A stretch of 50,967 bases of DNA from Verrucomicrobiota bacterium (GTDB taxonomy: Bacteria; Verrucomicrobiota; Verrucomicrobiia; Limisphaerales; J093). Within the stretch, counting starts at the first letter, position 1. Every line of letters starts with the position of its first letter. Shown here in pieces: positions 16,884-24,297 of this stretch. Made by a program: the position numbers and the translations under genes. The notes under the pieces were generated by a model, which saw only the letters and a program-made list of their open reading frames with translations, did no database searches and was not told the DNA's origin. The stretch lies in assembly GCA_029556615.1 (NCBI GenBank), contig JAKQDD010000240.1, forward strand, positions 1-50,967. Direction: 5' to 3'.

Positions 16884-16954
16884 GCTGTATCACTACTGCA
16901 GTCCGCTTCCAGCGTCAATCACGTGATTTACACCCCGCCTGCGAGCCACCTGCT

Positions 16955-17039
16955 AGCGAGGCGCGGAGGCAGGGAGCCCCGTTGCCCCCCACGGTTCCTT
17001 GGGACTGCATGTTTTATTGGTCTGAGGCGGCGCCTCGCT
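16955..17039 (+). repeat. Element A, copy 3 (85 bp)
   Basis: AGCGAGGCGC (16955-16964) and GCGCCTCGCT (17030-17039) are perfect terminal inverted repeats 85 bp apart. The right end GGTCTGAGGCGGCGCCTCGCT (17019-17039) matches copy 1 exactly, while the interior differs. This copy fills much of the 337-base gene-free stretch 16884-17221, which otherwise holds the promoter and operator of the next gene. Confidence 0.8.
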
Positions 17040-17094
17040 GGGAGGTTGAGCCGCAAAGGACGCTTACGCGCGGATTTGGGGCAATAATTACCCG

Positions 17095-17123
17095 TTGACG
17101 CATACCTCGGGATGGTCTAAATA
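17095..17123 (+). promoter_or_regulatory. Candidate promoter of the large secreted protein gene
   Basis: TTGACG (17095-17100) is a 5/6 match to a -35 box. After 17 bases follows TAAATA (17118-17123), a weak -10. The palindromic operator at 17122-17139 begins inside the -10, a position typical for repression by steric hindrance. The ATG is about 100 bases downstream. Confidence 0.45.
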
Positions 17124-17139
17124 GTGCGTTAACGCGCTA
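17122..17139. promoter_or_regulatory. Putative GntR-type operator, site 1
   Basis: TAGTGCGTTAACGCGCTA is an 18-base palindrome with only one mismatched pair. The 14-mer TAGTGCGTTAACGC is repeated exactly, in reverse, at 21913-21926 next to the GntR/UTRA regulator gene. These are the only two GCGTTAACGC cores I found in the window. GntR-family operators are short palindromes of this size, so binding by the product of 21136-21873 is a natural guess. Confidence 0.55.
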
Positions 17140-17221
17140 TGGTCGGGCGCCCGGCCAAATGGGGGTCGGGCGCTCGCCAGCGTTGCAACGTTGAACAACT
17201 AACCCGGAGCTCAGCAAAAGG

Positions 17222-19936
17222 ATGAAACCGCAAACCGTCCCCCAATCCTCCCCCACCCCACGCGCCCGACCCCGGCCCATCGCCCTCCTGCTTCCGCTCT
17301 TGCTCCTCGGATCCGTCCTGTACCTCGCCCAGGCGGCTGTCACTTTGGTCAACGAGGGGTTCGAGGCCTACACCGGCCCAGCCACCAGCCTCGAAGACAC
17401 CACCGACGCCGACCCAGCCGTGCCCTACGGGGTCGTCTCTGACGACGATCCCGCTGGCGGCGTCGCCGGCTCCGGTGTCCAGCTCGTCAATTGGATCGCC
17501 CACTCCGGCACCCAAGCCCTGCTCCTCCGCTCGGGCAGCGAAGCCCAGCTCCACCTGCCCAACGCACAAAGCGGCACCCGATATCAGTTGGATTTCTGGA
17601 TCTACGCCGTCAAGGGCAGTGGCGACCGCAACTTCTACGTCATCCTCCGCGGTGAAGGCACGGACAGCAACGGCGACGATATCCTCGCTTACCGTTCCGA
17701 CCGGGCCGCCACCCCGGCCATTTTCTACTACGACGGCGTCGGCCCCGGCACCAGTGCCTGGGTCAACACCGGCGCCACCCATCCCGAGGGTGCCTGGCAG
17801 CAACACCGCATGATCATCGATCCCAATGCCTTGACCTTCGACCTCTACGTCGGCGACATGACCACCCCGGTGCTCGATGACGTTGAGCTCTCCCGTCCCG
17901 ACGCCCCCGTTCCCACCCAGTTGCGCGTTCTTCACGAAGGCAACTCCGACGACGACGGTTACTTCGTCATCGACGACGTCAGCCTGACGGTCGAAGGGTC
18001 GACCGACATCGCCGCCACCTTCAACGAGGGCTTCGAGGCTTACCCCGCCGCCACCATCACCACGCTTTACGAAGATGACGCCGACCCCCAGGGCCCATGG
18101 ATCACCACCGAAACCATCGGCACCGGCAACGGCAAGGAGCGGAATCCCCTCAAAGTCCAGGTCGTCGACTCGTCCGTCGTCCCGGCGCGCACCGGCACGA
18201 AATGCGTGAAACTCGAAGGCGGCCAGCGGGCCGGCATCTCCCTCGCCTGGGGCACCCCGCCGCAAGCCGATGTCCAAGTCACCTGGTGGGCCCGAGTCCC
18301 GGCCTCCGTGGACGGCTCCACCGCCAACTACCTCCGGATGTCCCTCTACGGCGCGGAGAACGGCAATTGCATCGCGGGCGACAACGCCTTGCTCGGCTAC
18401 GGCTCGCGCGATGGCACCATTGGCGACGAGACCTCGCTGACCTACTACACCACCGCCTGGGTCGATACGTTGGTCGACTACACCCCCGACACGTGGGAGG
18501 AGTACCAACTGACCACCCATACCGCCCAGGGTACCTACACCATCGTCAAGAGCCCCAGCAGCGACAGCCCCGTCACCGTCGTTGACCGCAGCCCCTTCGT
18601 CGGCACCGCCACCAACTGGTTCCCGGTGTTCATGGCCGCCTGGAGCTCCTCGAACGGCAGCGGACATCCCCCCGTCTATGTCGATGACATCCAGGTCAAG
18701 TCGCTCGAGACCAACCCTGAGCCGCTGCCGCAGCCTTACTCCGTGGCGTTCCACACCCCGCGCTTCACCAAGAGCACCATCCTCGATATCAACGGCCCCG
18801 TCGGCGATATGGCCGTCGATCCCCGCGATAACTCGACCATCCTCTTCACCTTGGACGTCGCGGACGGCGGCATCTACCGCGCCACCAAGGTCGCCAGCGG
18901 CAATTGGCAGGCAGACCCGCAGCCAATCGTCTCCGGCCTCGACCGGCCCTCGGGCCTCGCCATCACGGAGGACGGCACGATCTGGTGGACCCACGACTAC
19001 AACAACGACTACACTGCCAGTGTCAAACGCCTCAAAGCCCCTTGGGCGAGCAACACTCCCGAAATCATCATCGCCGACTGCGGCCCGACGCCGAACCTCG
19101 ATGACGACGCGATCGACCTGACGGTCGCCCCGAGCACGTTCGACGGCTCGATCGGCAAACCGGGCATGATCCTCATCGCCGACCGCGGCAGCGACGGCGA
19201 TGCAAACAACGCGGTGTACTACATCGACCCCGCCACGACCTCGCTGAGCCAGACCGGTTATGTCAACTACCTCGTCGAGCCGACCTCCAGCCTTCTCGGC
19301 GGCGGGAACCTCAATGCCATCGCGCCCCTGCCCGCATCCCGCGAGGTCGTCACGCTCAGCGCCGATGGCTTCCTCAGCGCCATTGACCCCGACGGTCTCA
19401 TCCGCAATATCTGGCCGGTCACCCTCTGGGCCGATACCTCGGGAGCATCCCCGGATCCCGCCGGCGCCGCGCTGGCGGTCGACCCCACCACCGGACGCCT
19501 CTGGGTCGCTGATGATACCCTCGACGAGATCTGGTCGATCGACCCGGTGACCGCCGCCGACCAGAAGGAAGCGAGCTTCCCGCTCTCGGTCGAGACCCGC
19601 CGCGACCAGCAGATCGACTTCCACGATCCGGGCATGACCTTCTCCCCGGACGGCCAGTTCCTCGTCGTCACCGACACCAGCGCCGCGAACGGCGGCGGAC
19701 GCCTCATCATCTTCCACAACGAACCGGTGGCCTTCAGCGTGGCGGTGGCCAACCGCACCGCCACCCAGGTCGATCTCTCCTGGCAGGGCACCGCCTTCCG
19801 GTACCGCGTCCAGCGCAGCACCAACCTCGCTGACCCCGCCGGGTTCGCCGACATCTCGGAAGACCTGCTGACGACCAGCTTCACCGACACCAATCCGCCT
19901 GCCACCCAGGCGTTCTATCGGATCGTCGCGTACTGA
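17222..19936 (+). CDS. Large exported protein: two lectin-like domains plus beta-propeller, 904 aa
   Basis: A signal peptide (RPIALLLPLLLLGSVLYLAQA) is followed by two related jelly-roll/LamG-like domains, each opening with 'NEGFEAY' (about residues 44 and 270) and containing 'YQLDFWIYAVKG'/'VQVTWWARVPAS' and a closing 'FVIDDVSLTVEG'/'VYVDDIQVKSLE'. Residues about 510-820 look like a propeller ('GDMAVDPRDNSTILFTLDVADGGIYRAT', 'SGLAITEDGTIWWTHD', 'AALAVDPTTGRLWVADDTLDEIWSID', 'GMTFSPDGQFLVVTDTS'). The tail (YRVQRSTNLADPAGF ... FYRIVAY) is the lineage's C-terminal module. No catalytic residues were recognised; polysaccharide binding or a surface role is likely. A SD-like AAAAGG lies right before the ATG. 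Promoter and palindromic operator are upstream, and a strong hairpin follows the gene. Confidence 0.82.
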   Translation: MKPQTVPQSSPTPRARPRPIALLLPLLLLGSVLYLAQAAVTLVNEGFEAYTGPATSLEDTTDADPAVPYGVVSDDDPAGGVAGSGVQLVNWIAHSGTQALLLRSGSEAQLHLPNAQSGTRYQLDFWIYAVKGSGDRNFYVILRGEGTDSNGDDILAYRSDRAATPAIFYYDGVGPGTSAWVNTGATHPEGAWQQHRMIIDPNALTFDLYVGDMTTPVLDDVELSRPDAPVPTQLRVLHEGNSDDDGYFVIDDVSLTVEGSTDIAATFNEGFEAYPAATITTLYEDDADPQGPWITTETIGTGNGKERNPLKVQVVDSSVVPARTGTKCVKLEGGQRAGISLAWGTPPQADVQVTWWARVPASVDGSTANYLRMSLYGAENGNCIAGDNALLGYGSRDGTIGDETSLTYYTTAWVDTLVDYTPDTWEEYQLTTHTAQGTYTIVKSPSSDSPVTVVDRSPFVGTATNWFPVFMAAWSSSNGSGHPPVYVDDIQVKSLETNPEPLPQPYSVAFHTPRFTKSTILDINGPVGDMAVDPRDNSTILFTLDVADGGIYRATKVASGNWQADPQPIVSGLDRPSGLAITEDGTIWWTHDYNNDYTASVKRLKAPWASNTPEIIIADCGPTPNLDDDAIDLTVAPSTFDGSIGKPGMILIADRGSDGDANNAVYYIDPATTSLSQTGYVNYLVEPTSSLLGGGNLNAIAPLPASREVVTLSADGFLSAIDPDGLIRNIWPVTLWADTSGASPDPAGAALAVDPTTGRLWVADDTLDEIWSIDPVTAADQKEASFPLSVETRRDQQIDFHDPGMTFSPDGQFLVVTDTSAANGGGRLIIFHNEPVAFSVAVANRTATQVDLSWQGTAFRYRVQRSTNLADPAGFADISEDLLTTSFTDTNPPATQAFYRIVAY

Positions 19937-19971
19937 TGACCCCCCTCGGGCCACTCTGTTGTGCCACCATT

Positions 19972-19996
19972 CCGGGGACCTCCGCGAGGTCCCCGG
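19972..19996 (+). terminator. Strong hairpin after the secreted-protein gene
   Basis: CCGGGGACCT (19972-19981), loop CCGCG, then AGGTCCCCGG (19987-19996) form a perfect 10-bp stem 36 bases past the stop codon. There is no U-tract, so it may be a Rho-assisted or RNA-stability hairpin rather than a classical intrinsic terminator. Confidence 0.5.
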
Positions 19997-20032
19997 AACC
20001 GGTGTTGAACCGTCCGCAACCCTGATTGCCGC

Positions 20033-20066
20033 GGCCGGGGCTCGCGCCCGCGCGTGAGCCCCGGCC
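20033..20066 (+). other. Strong hairpin in the leader of the pseudopilin gene
   Basis: GGCCGGGGCTC (20033-20043) pairs perfectly with GAGCCCCGGCC (20056-20066) across a 12-base loop. It ends only 13 bases before the ATG at 20080, where I see no Shine-Dalgarno sequence, so it could influence translation or be a second terminator half. Confidence 0.45.
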
Positions 20067-20079
20067 ACTCCCCCCCGTG

Positions 20080-20904
20080 ATGAGAACCCTGCCTCGGCTC
20101 CCCCGCGCCTTTACCCTCATTGAATTGCTGGTCGTCATCGCCATCATCGCGATCCTCGCCGGAATGCTCCTGCCCGCCCTCAGCCGGGCCAAAACCAAGG
20201 CCCAGGGCATCCAGTGCATGAATAACCATCGCCAGTTGGCCTTGGCTTGGCGCATGTACGTCGAGGACAACAACGATACCCTCCCCTACGCCAAGCATGG
20301 CCCCTATGAGTGGGTCGGCGGATGGCTCGATTACGACCCCAGCAACCGCGAAAACTGGGATCCCAACGCCAACCTCACCAATAGCATCCTCTTCCCCTAC
20401 TGCGGTCGCAGCGTCGCCATCTTCAAATGCCCCGCCGACAAAAGCACCGTTAATGTCCGGGGCAAGGTCACCCCGCGCGTCCGTACCATGTCCATGCTCA
20501 ATTGGGTCGGCGGACGCGGCGAAGGCCTCGAAATGGGTTGGTCCGGCCCCGGTTGGCGCATCTACCGCAAATACTCGGATATCTTCGACCCCGGCCCCAG
20601 CATGACGTTCGTCTTCCTCGATGAACGCGAAGACAGCATCAACGACGGCATGTTCGTCGTCGATATGACCGGCTATCCCAACAGCCCGGGAGCCTTCCAC
20701 CTCGTCGATATCCCCGCCAGCTACCACGGCGGATCCGGCGGCCTCTCGTTCGCCGATGGCCACTCGGAACTCAAGTCCTGGAAGGACGCCCGCACCAAGC
20801 CCAAGCTCGTCAAAGGCCAGCAAATCCCCTACGATAACCCCTGCCCCAATAACCCGGACATCGCCTGGATGCAGGAACGCGCCACCCGCCGGATCTCCCC
20901 CTAG
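20080..20904 (+). CDS. Type II secretion-like pseudopilin (prepilin N-methylation domain), 274 aa
   Basis: The N-terminus has a short basic leader and then 'AFTLIELLVVIAIIAILAGMLLPALSRAK', the class III prepilin signal cleaved before Phe and N-methylated by prepilin peptidase. The globular part contains 'GIQCMNNHRQLALAWRMYVEDNNDTLPY', 'IFKCPADKS' and, near the end, 'SYHGGSGGLSFADGHSELKSWKD', the pattern of the very numerous pseudopilins of Verrucomicrobia/Planctomycetes. It would sit in the inner membrane and be assembled by a type II secretion-like machine, with no such machinery encoded here. I start at 20080 because the signal follows directly; the frame is open from 20026. The TAG stop (20902-20904) lies at the very edge of repeat element A copy 4. 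Confidence 0.92.
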   Translation: MRTLPRLPRAFTLIELLVVIAIIAILAGMLLPALSRAKTKAQGIQCMNNHRQLALAWRMYVEDNNDTLPYAKHGPYEWVGGWLDYDPSNRENWDPNANLTNSILFPYCGRSVAIFKCPADKSTVNVRGKVTPRVRTMSMLNWVGGRGEGLEMGWSGPGWRIYRKYSDIFDPGPSMTFVFLDEREDSINDGMFVVDMTGYPNSPGAFHLVDIPASYHGGSGGLSFADGHSELKSWKDARTKPKLVKGQQIPYDNPCPNNPDIAWMQERATRRISP

Positions 20905-20986
20905 CGAGGCGCGCCTCAGACCCGACGAAGTCCGCGATCCCATGAAGCCTTCCTGCCTCTTCGGACCCTCTCCCCCGCGCCTCGCT
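20903..20986 (-). repeat. Element A, copy 4 (84 bp, reversed)
   Basis: AGCGAGGCGC (20903-20912) and GCGCCTCGCT (20977-20986) are the perfect terminal inverted repeats. The order of arms (GCGCCTCAGACCC on the left, CCGCGCCTCGCTCATGTGGAG on the right) is the reverse complement of copy 1. The flank GTGGAGTCCTCGA (20990-21002) corresponds to the TCGAGGACTCCAC flank of copy 1. Its first bases provide the stop codon of the pseudopilin gene. Confidence 0.8.
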
Positions 20987-21034
20987 CATGTGGAGTCCTC
21001 GACGGAAGGCGGGAAGACCTGGTACAGCAGGGAC

Positions 21035-21077
21035 CACACTTGACCTGTTGACCCCATGTTTCACATGTCGAGGACTC
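21035..21077 (+). repeat. 43-bp interspersed repeat (element B), copy 2
   Basis: CACACTTGACCT (21035-21046) and TTTCACATGTCGAGGACTC (21059-21077) match the copy at 2351-2393 with identical spacing. It lies between element A copy 4 and a decayed fifth copy, so the whole 231-base gap between the pseudopilin and the GntR regulator is repeat-derived. Confidence 0.7.
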
Positions 21078-21127
21078 CAGAGTCCACGATCAGCCTGGGG
21101 ATTGGGTTGGGTCTGAGTCGCGCTTCG
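21068..21127 (+). repeat. Decayed element A, copy 5
   Basis: It begins with the flank TCGAGGACTCCA (21068-21079) and ends with GGGTCTGAGTCGCGCTTCG (21109-21127), a corrupted version of the right arm GGGTCTGAGGCGGCGCCTCG. The left arm is lost. It is in opposite orientation to copy 4 and ends nine bases before the GntR start codon, so it may carry part of that gene's leader. Confidence 0.5.
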
Positions 21128-21135
21128 TCACCACC

Positions 21136-21873
21136 ATGACCAGCACGTCGTTCACCCCCCCCAAGTACTTCCAGATCAGCCGCGAAATCATCGAGCGGAT
21201 CCAGCGGGGTGAACTCTCCATCGGCGCCCCCGTCCCCTCCGAAACCGAGATCATCGAGCGCTATCGTGTCAGCAATACCACCGCCCGCAAGGTCCTCCAT
21301 GAACTCGAAAAGGCCGGCTGGGTCACCCGCATCAAAGGACGCGGTACCTTCGTCCGCCAATACGCCGTCGAACGCGCCATCACCCGCATCTTTGGCTTCA
21401 CCCGCAATATGATCGAGGTCGGCCGCAAGCCCAGTACCCGGCTCATCGGTTTGCGCGTCCGCGACGAACCCCACTCCCAGATCGTCAACGGACGCGAATT
21501 CACCATGGCCGGACCGGTGTGCGAAATCGAACGCCTCAGGCTCGCCGACGGCATCCCCATGATGAAGGAAACCCGGACCATCTCCCTCCAACTCTGCCCC
21601 GATATTCAACAGCGGAACCTCGAACAGTCCCTCTACAGTCTCTTCGAGACCGAATACCGGATCCACTTGACCGAAATCGACCAGATGCTCAGCGCCATCA
21701 TGCTCGAAGGCCCCTGGCTCGACATCTTCAAGACACCACGACCCATCCCCGCCTTCCGCGTCGAGGGCGTCTCCTTCGCCGGCAAGGGCCTCATCGTCGA
21801 AATGGAAGACTCGGTCTACCGTGGGGACATGTACCAGTTCGCCGCGAAAGCGAGCCGGCACGATCACGGTTGA
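21136..21873 (+). CDS. GntR-family transcription regulator with UTRA ligand domain (HutC-type), 245 aa
   Basis: Residues about 10-75 are the GntR winged helix: 'YFQISREIIERIQRGELSIGAPVPSETEIIERYRVSNTTARKVLHELEKAGWVTRIKGRGTFV'-like text with the typical S-T-A-R recognition helix. Residues about 95-235 form the UTRA effector domain ('FGFTRNMIEVGRKPSTRLIGL', 'CEIERLRLADGIPMMKETRTI', 'FETEYRIHLTEIDQMLSAIM'). UTRA domains bind small molecules, often sugars or sugar phosphates. Downstream are a NagD-like phosphatase and glycerol-3-phosphate dehydrogenase. The palindromes at 17122-17139 and 21910-21926 are the best operator candidates, suggesting control of the large exported protein and of the phosphatase-dehydrogenase pair (inference). 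Confidence 0.93.
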   Translation: MTSTSFTPPKYFQISREIIERIQRGELSIGAPVPSETEIIERYRVSNTTARKVLHELEKAGWVTRIKGRGTFVRQYAVERAITRIFGFTRNMIEVGRKPSTRLIGLRVRDEPHSQIVNGREFTMAGPVCEIERLRLADGIPMMKETRTISLQLCPDIQQRNLEQSLYSLFETEYRIHLTEIDQMLSAIMLEGPWLDIFKTPRPIPAFRVEGVSFAGKGLIVEMEDSVYRGDMYQFAAKASRHDHG

Positions 21874-21909
21874 CACAACCAACATAACCACCCAATCTCT
21901 GCTCTACTT

Positions 21910-21926
21910 TGAGCGTTAACGCACTA
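21910..21926. promoter_or_regulatory. Putative GntR-type operator, site 2
   Basis: TGAGCGTTAACGCACTA contains the perfect palindrome GCGTTAACGC (21913-21922). Read on the minus strand it shares TAGTGCGTTAACGC exactly with site 1. It lies between the regulator's stop and the phosphatase start. A perfect -35-like TTGACA at 21870-21875 precedes it, though I find no good -10 at standard spacing. Confidence 0.55.
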
Positions 21927-21974
21927 CGTTGGATGCGCAAGTTAGGGTGCTCTTAACCGATCCCCTGCCCGATT

Positions 21975-22811
21975 ATGCCCGGTCATGCCAGTCTGTCCGG
22001 TATTCGACATGTCGCCCTCGACATGGATGGCACCCTCTACCGCGGCAACACCCTCTTCGAGGTCACCCGACCCTTCCTCGAACGCCTCCACTCCCTCGGT
22101 ATCGGCTGCACCTTCCTCACCAATAACCCCTCGAAAAGCGTCACCGATTACCTCGCCCACCTCGAAAGACTCGGCATCAACGCTGATCGCAGCCAGATTC
22201 ACACCTCGACCCAGGCCACCATCGAGTACCTCTGCGCCCAGTGGCCCGCCGTTCAACGGCTCTTCGTCCTCGGTACGCCCAGCATGGCCAATGAACTGGC
22301 TGCCGCCGGTTTCGAGTTGCTGCCTGATGACCCACAGGCGGTCCCTGACGCTGTCCTGGTCGGCTTCGACATGACGCTGACCTACCCCCGCCTCTGCCGC
22401 GCAGCGTGGTGGATCGCGCAGGGCCGCCCCTGGTTCGCCACCAATCCGGACCGCGTTTGTCCAACTGACCAGCCCACGGTCCTCGTCGATTGCGGCTCGA
22501 TCTGCGCCGCCCTCGCCACCGCCACGGGTTCCTCCCCCCTCGCCGTCATGGGCAAGCCCGATCCCAACATGCTCGAAGGCATCCTGCGCCGTCACAAGCT
22601 CGCCCCCCACCAGTTGGCCATGGTCGGCGACCGCCTCTACACGGACATCGAAATGGCCCGACGCGCCGGCGCCCTCGGCGTTCTCGTTCTGACCGGGGAA
22701 ACCACACCCCGCGACGCCGCGGTCGCCAGTCCCGCCCCCGACCTCGTCGTCCAGGACGTCGGGGAGCTGGGTTCTTTGCTCGAGGAAGCTCATGCACGAC
22801 ACCAAGGATAA
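21975..22811 (+). CDS. NagD-like HAD-IIA phosphatase, 278 aa
   Basis: HAD motifs: I 'VALDMDGTLYRG' (nucleophile D16, acid/base D18), II 'FLTNNPSKS', the class IIA cap, III/IV 'VMGKPDPNML' (Lys) and 'AMVGDRLYTDIEMARRAG' (Asp). The family dephosphorylates small phosphorylated metabolites: UMP, glycerol-3-phosphate, phosphoglycolate and 4-nitrophenyl phosphate. The next gene, overlapping by 20 bases, is a glycerol-3-phosphate dehydrogenase, which makes glycerol-3-phosphate a tempting substrate (inference). The gene starts 101 bases after the GntR gene, past the putative operator site 2. Confidence 0.9.
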   Translation: MPGHASLSGIRHVALDMDGTLYRGNTLFEVTRPFLERLHSLGIGCTFLTNNPSKSVTDYLAHLERLGINADRSQIHTSTQATIEYLCAQWPAVQRLFVLGTPSMANELAAAGFELLPDDPQAVPDAVLVGFDMTLTYPRLCRAAWWIAQGRPWFATNPDRVCPTDQPTVLVDCGSICAALATATGSSPLAVMGKPDPNMLEGILRRHKLAPHQLAMVGDRLYTDIEMARRAGALGVLVLTGETTPRDAAVASPAPDLVVQDVGELGSLLEEAHARHQG

Positions 22812-24297
22812 ACTGCCAGAGGGGGCCGGCGCCCAACCGGCACGGCGAGTCCGCTCGCTCGCCGCGTTGGGCGAAGCCACCACCGACTTGTTGATCATCG
22901 GCGGCGGGATCGTCGGCGCAGGCATCGCGCGCGACGCCGCGCTCCGTGGCCTGCGGGTGGGATTGGTCGAACGCAGCGATTTCGCCTCCGGCACGAGCAG
23001 TCGTTCCAGTCGCCTGCTTCACGGAGGGCTCCGGTACCTCGCCCAGGGAAGGGTGGGGCTGGTCCGGGAGGCGAGTGTTGAAAAGACCCTGTTGCGCCGG
23101 ATCGCGCCGCACCTGGTCCAGCCCCTGGGGTTCATCTTCCCGACCTATCGCGGGACCGATTGGCCGCTGTGGCAACTCCGGATCGGCGTGCGGGTTTACG
23201 ATCTCCTCTGCAGCGGGCACAACTTCGAGTCCTCGAGCACGCTCTCCCGCACCGAGACCCTGCGCCGGTTGCCTGCGCTCGAACCGAATCGCTTGAACGG
23301 GGCGGTGCGCTATTTCGACGGGCTCACCCATGACGCGCGACTGGTCATGGACACGCTCCGGGCGGCCGCCGCCGCGGGGGCCATCCTGCTCAATTACTGC
23401 GAGTTCGTTCACGCCAAACGGGATGGGGCCTGCTGGTCTTGCGACGTCGAAGACCATCTGACCGGCGCCCAACTCCACCTGACCACCCGCGTGCTCATCA
23501 ATGCCACCGGGCCATGGGGCAACCGCTTCCCGCAAAGCCGGGTCCGGCTCCGGCTGACCAAGGGGATCCACTGCGTGCTGCATCGCCAGCGGCTGCCCGT
23601 GCCGGAGGCCGTCGTGATCACCGAAGGCCGCCGGATCCTCTTCATCATCCCCTGGGGCGACCGCGTGATCGTGGGAACCACGGACACGGATTACGACGGA
23701 CCACCCGAAGCGGTGCGAACCGAGGCGTCGGACGTGGCCTACGTGCTCCAGTCCGTCAACCGGTTCTTTCCCGGCCTGGCCATCGGCGAGGCCGACGTGC
23801 TCTCGTCCTGGGCCGGCCTGCGCCCCTTGCTGGCCAAGGCCAACGGCACCCCCTCCGACATCTCCCGCTCCCACCAGATCCGCCTCTCCCAGCCCGGCTG
23901 GCTGGATGTTGCCGGAGGCAAACTCACCACGTACCGGCTAATGGCCGAACAGGTTGTCGACCGCGTCTTGCTCGAACTGGGCCGGCCGCGCATCCCCTGT
24001 TCCACCGCGGAATTGCCGCTCCTGCCCCCCGGCACCTCGGTGGAGTTCTCCGGGGTGCAACCCCCGCCGCTCAGCGAAGCAGCGGTCCGCCACTTCTGCA
24101 CCGAGGAGTGGGCCGTTCACTTGGAAGATGTCATGCTGCGTCGCGCCGGCTGGGAATACGGGCTGGCGAACCCCGCCTCCGTGGCGCGGCAGGTGGGGGC
24201 CTGGATGGCCGATGCCCTCGGGTGGCCCCCCGCCGTGCTGGCGGATGAGCTCGAACAATACGAGTCCGCAGCCGATCACTCCCTCGCCGCGCGGTAG
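22792..24297 (+). CDS. glpD: FAD-dependent glycerol-3-phosphate dehydrogenase, 501 aa
   Basis: This enzyme oxidises sn-glycerol-3-phosphate to dihydroxyacetone phosphate at the membrane and passes electrons to quinone. Visible motifs are the FAD dinucleotide fold 'DLLIIGGGIVGAGIARDAALRG', 'GTSSRSSRLLHGGLRYLAQG', 'RYFDGLTHDARLVMDTLRAA', 'VLINATGPW', 'IIPWGDRVIVGTTDTDYDG' and 'WLDVAGGKLTTYRLMAEQVVD', all diagnostic of GlpD. The C-terminal helical domain ('HFCTEEWAVHLEDVMLRRAGW') is complete. The ATG at 22792 has a good Shine-Dalgarno (GAGGA) inside the end of the phosphatase gene, so the two are translationally linked. Its 3' end overlaps that of the convergent subtilase gene by 22 bases. Confidence 0.95.
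   Translation: MHDTKDKLPEGAGAQPARRVRSLAALGEATTDLLIIGGGIVGAGIARDAALRGLRVGLVERSDFASGTSSRSSRLLHGGLRYLAQGRVGLVREASVEKTLLRRIAPHLVQPLGFIFPTYRGTDWPLWQLRIGVRVYDLLCSGHNFESSSTLSRTETLRRLPALEPNRLNGAVRYFDGLTHDARLVMDTLRAAAAAGAILLNYCEFVHAKRDGACWSCDVEDHLTGAQLHLTTRVLINATGPWGNRFPQSRVRLRLTKGIHCVLHRQRLPVPEAVVITEGRRILFIIPWGDRVIVGTTDTDYDGPPEAVRTEASDVAYVLQSVNRFFPGLAIGEADVLSSWAGLRPLLAKANGTPSDISRSHQIRLSQPGWLDVAGGKLTTYRLMAEQVVDRVLLELGRPRIPCSTAELPLLPPGTSVEFSGVQPPPLSEAAVRHFCTEEWAVHLEDVMLRRAGWEYGLANPASVARQVGAWMADALGWPPAVLADELEQYESAADHSLAAR

Noticed and set aside
17129..20068. 979-codon open frame on the minus strand
   Set aside because: Antisense to the exported 904-aa protein. It has no signal peptide or family motif, and its D/G/V-rich composition mirrors the sense codons.
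9233..21127. The dispersed repeats as a CRISPR array
   Set aside because: Copies lie kilobases apart, have inverted ends, occur in both orientations, and no spacers or cas genes are present.
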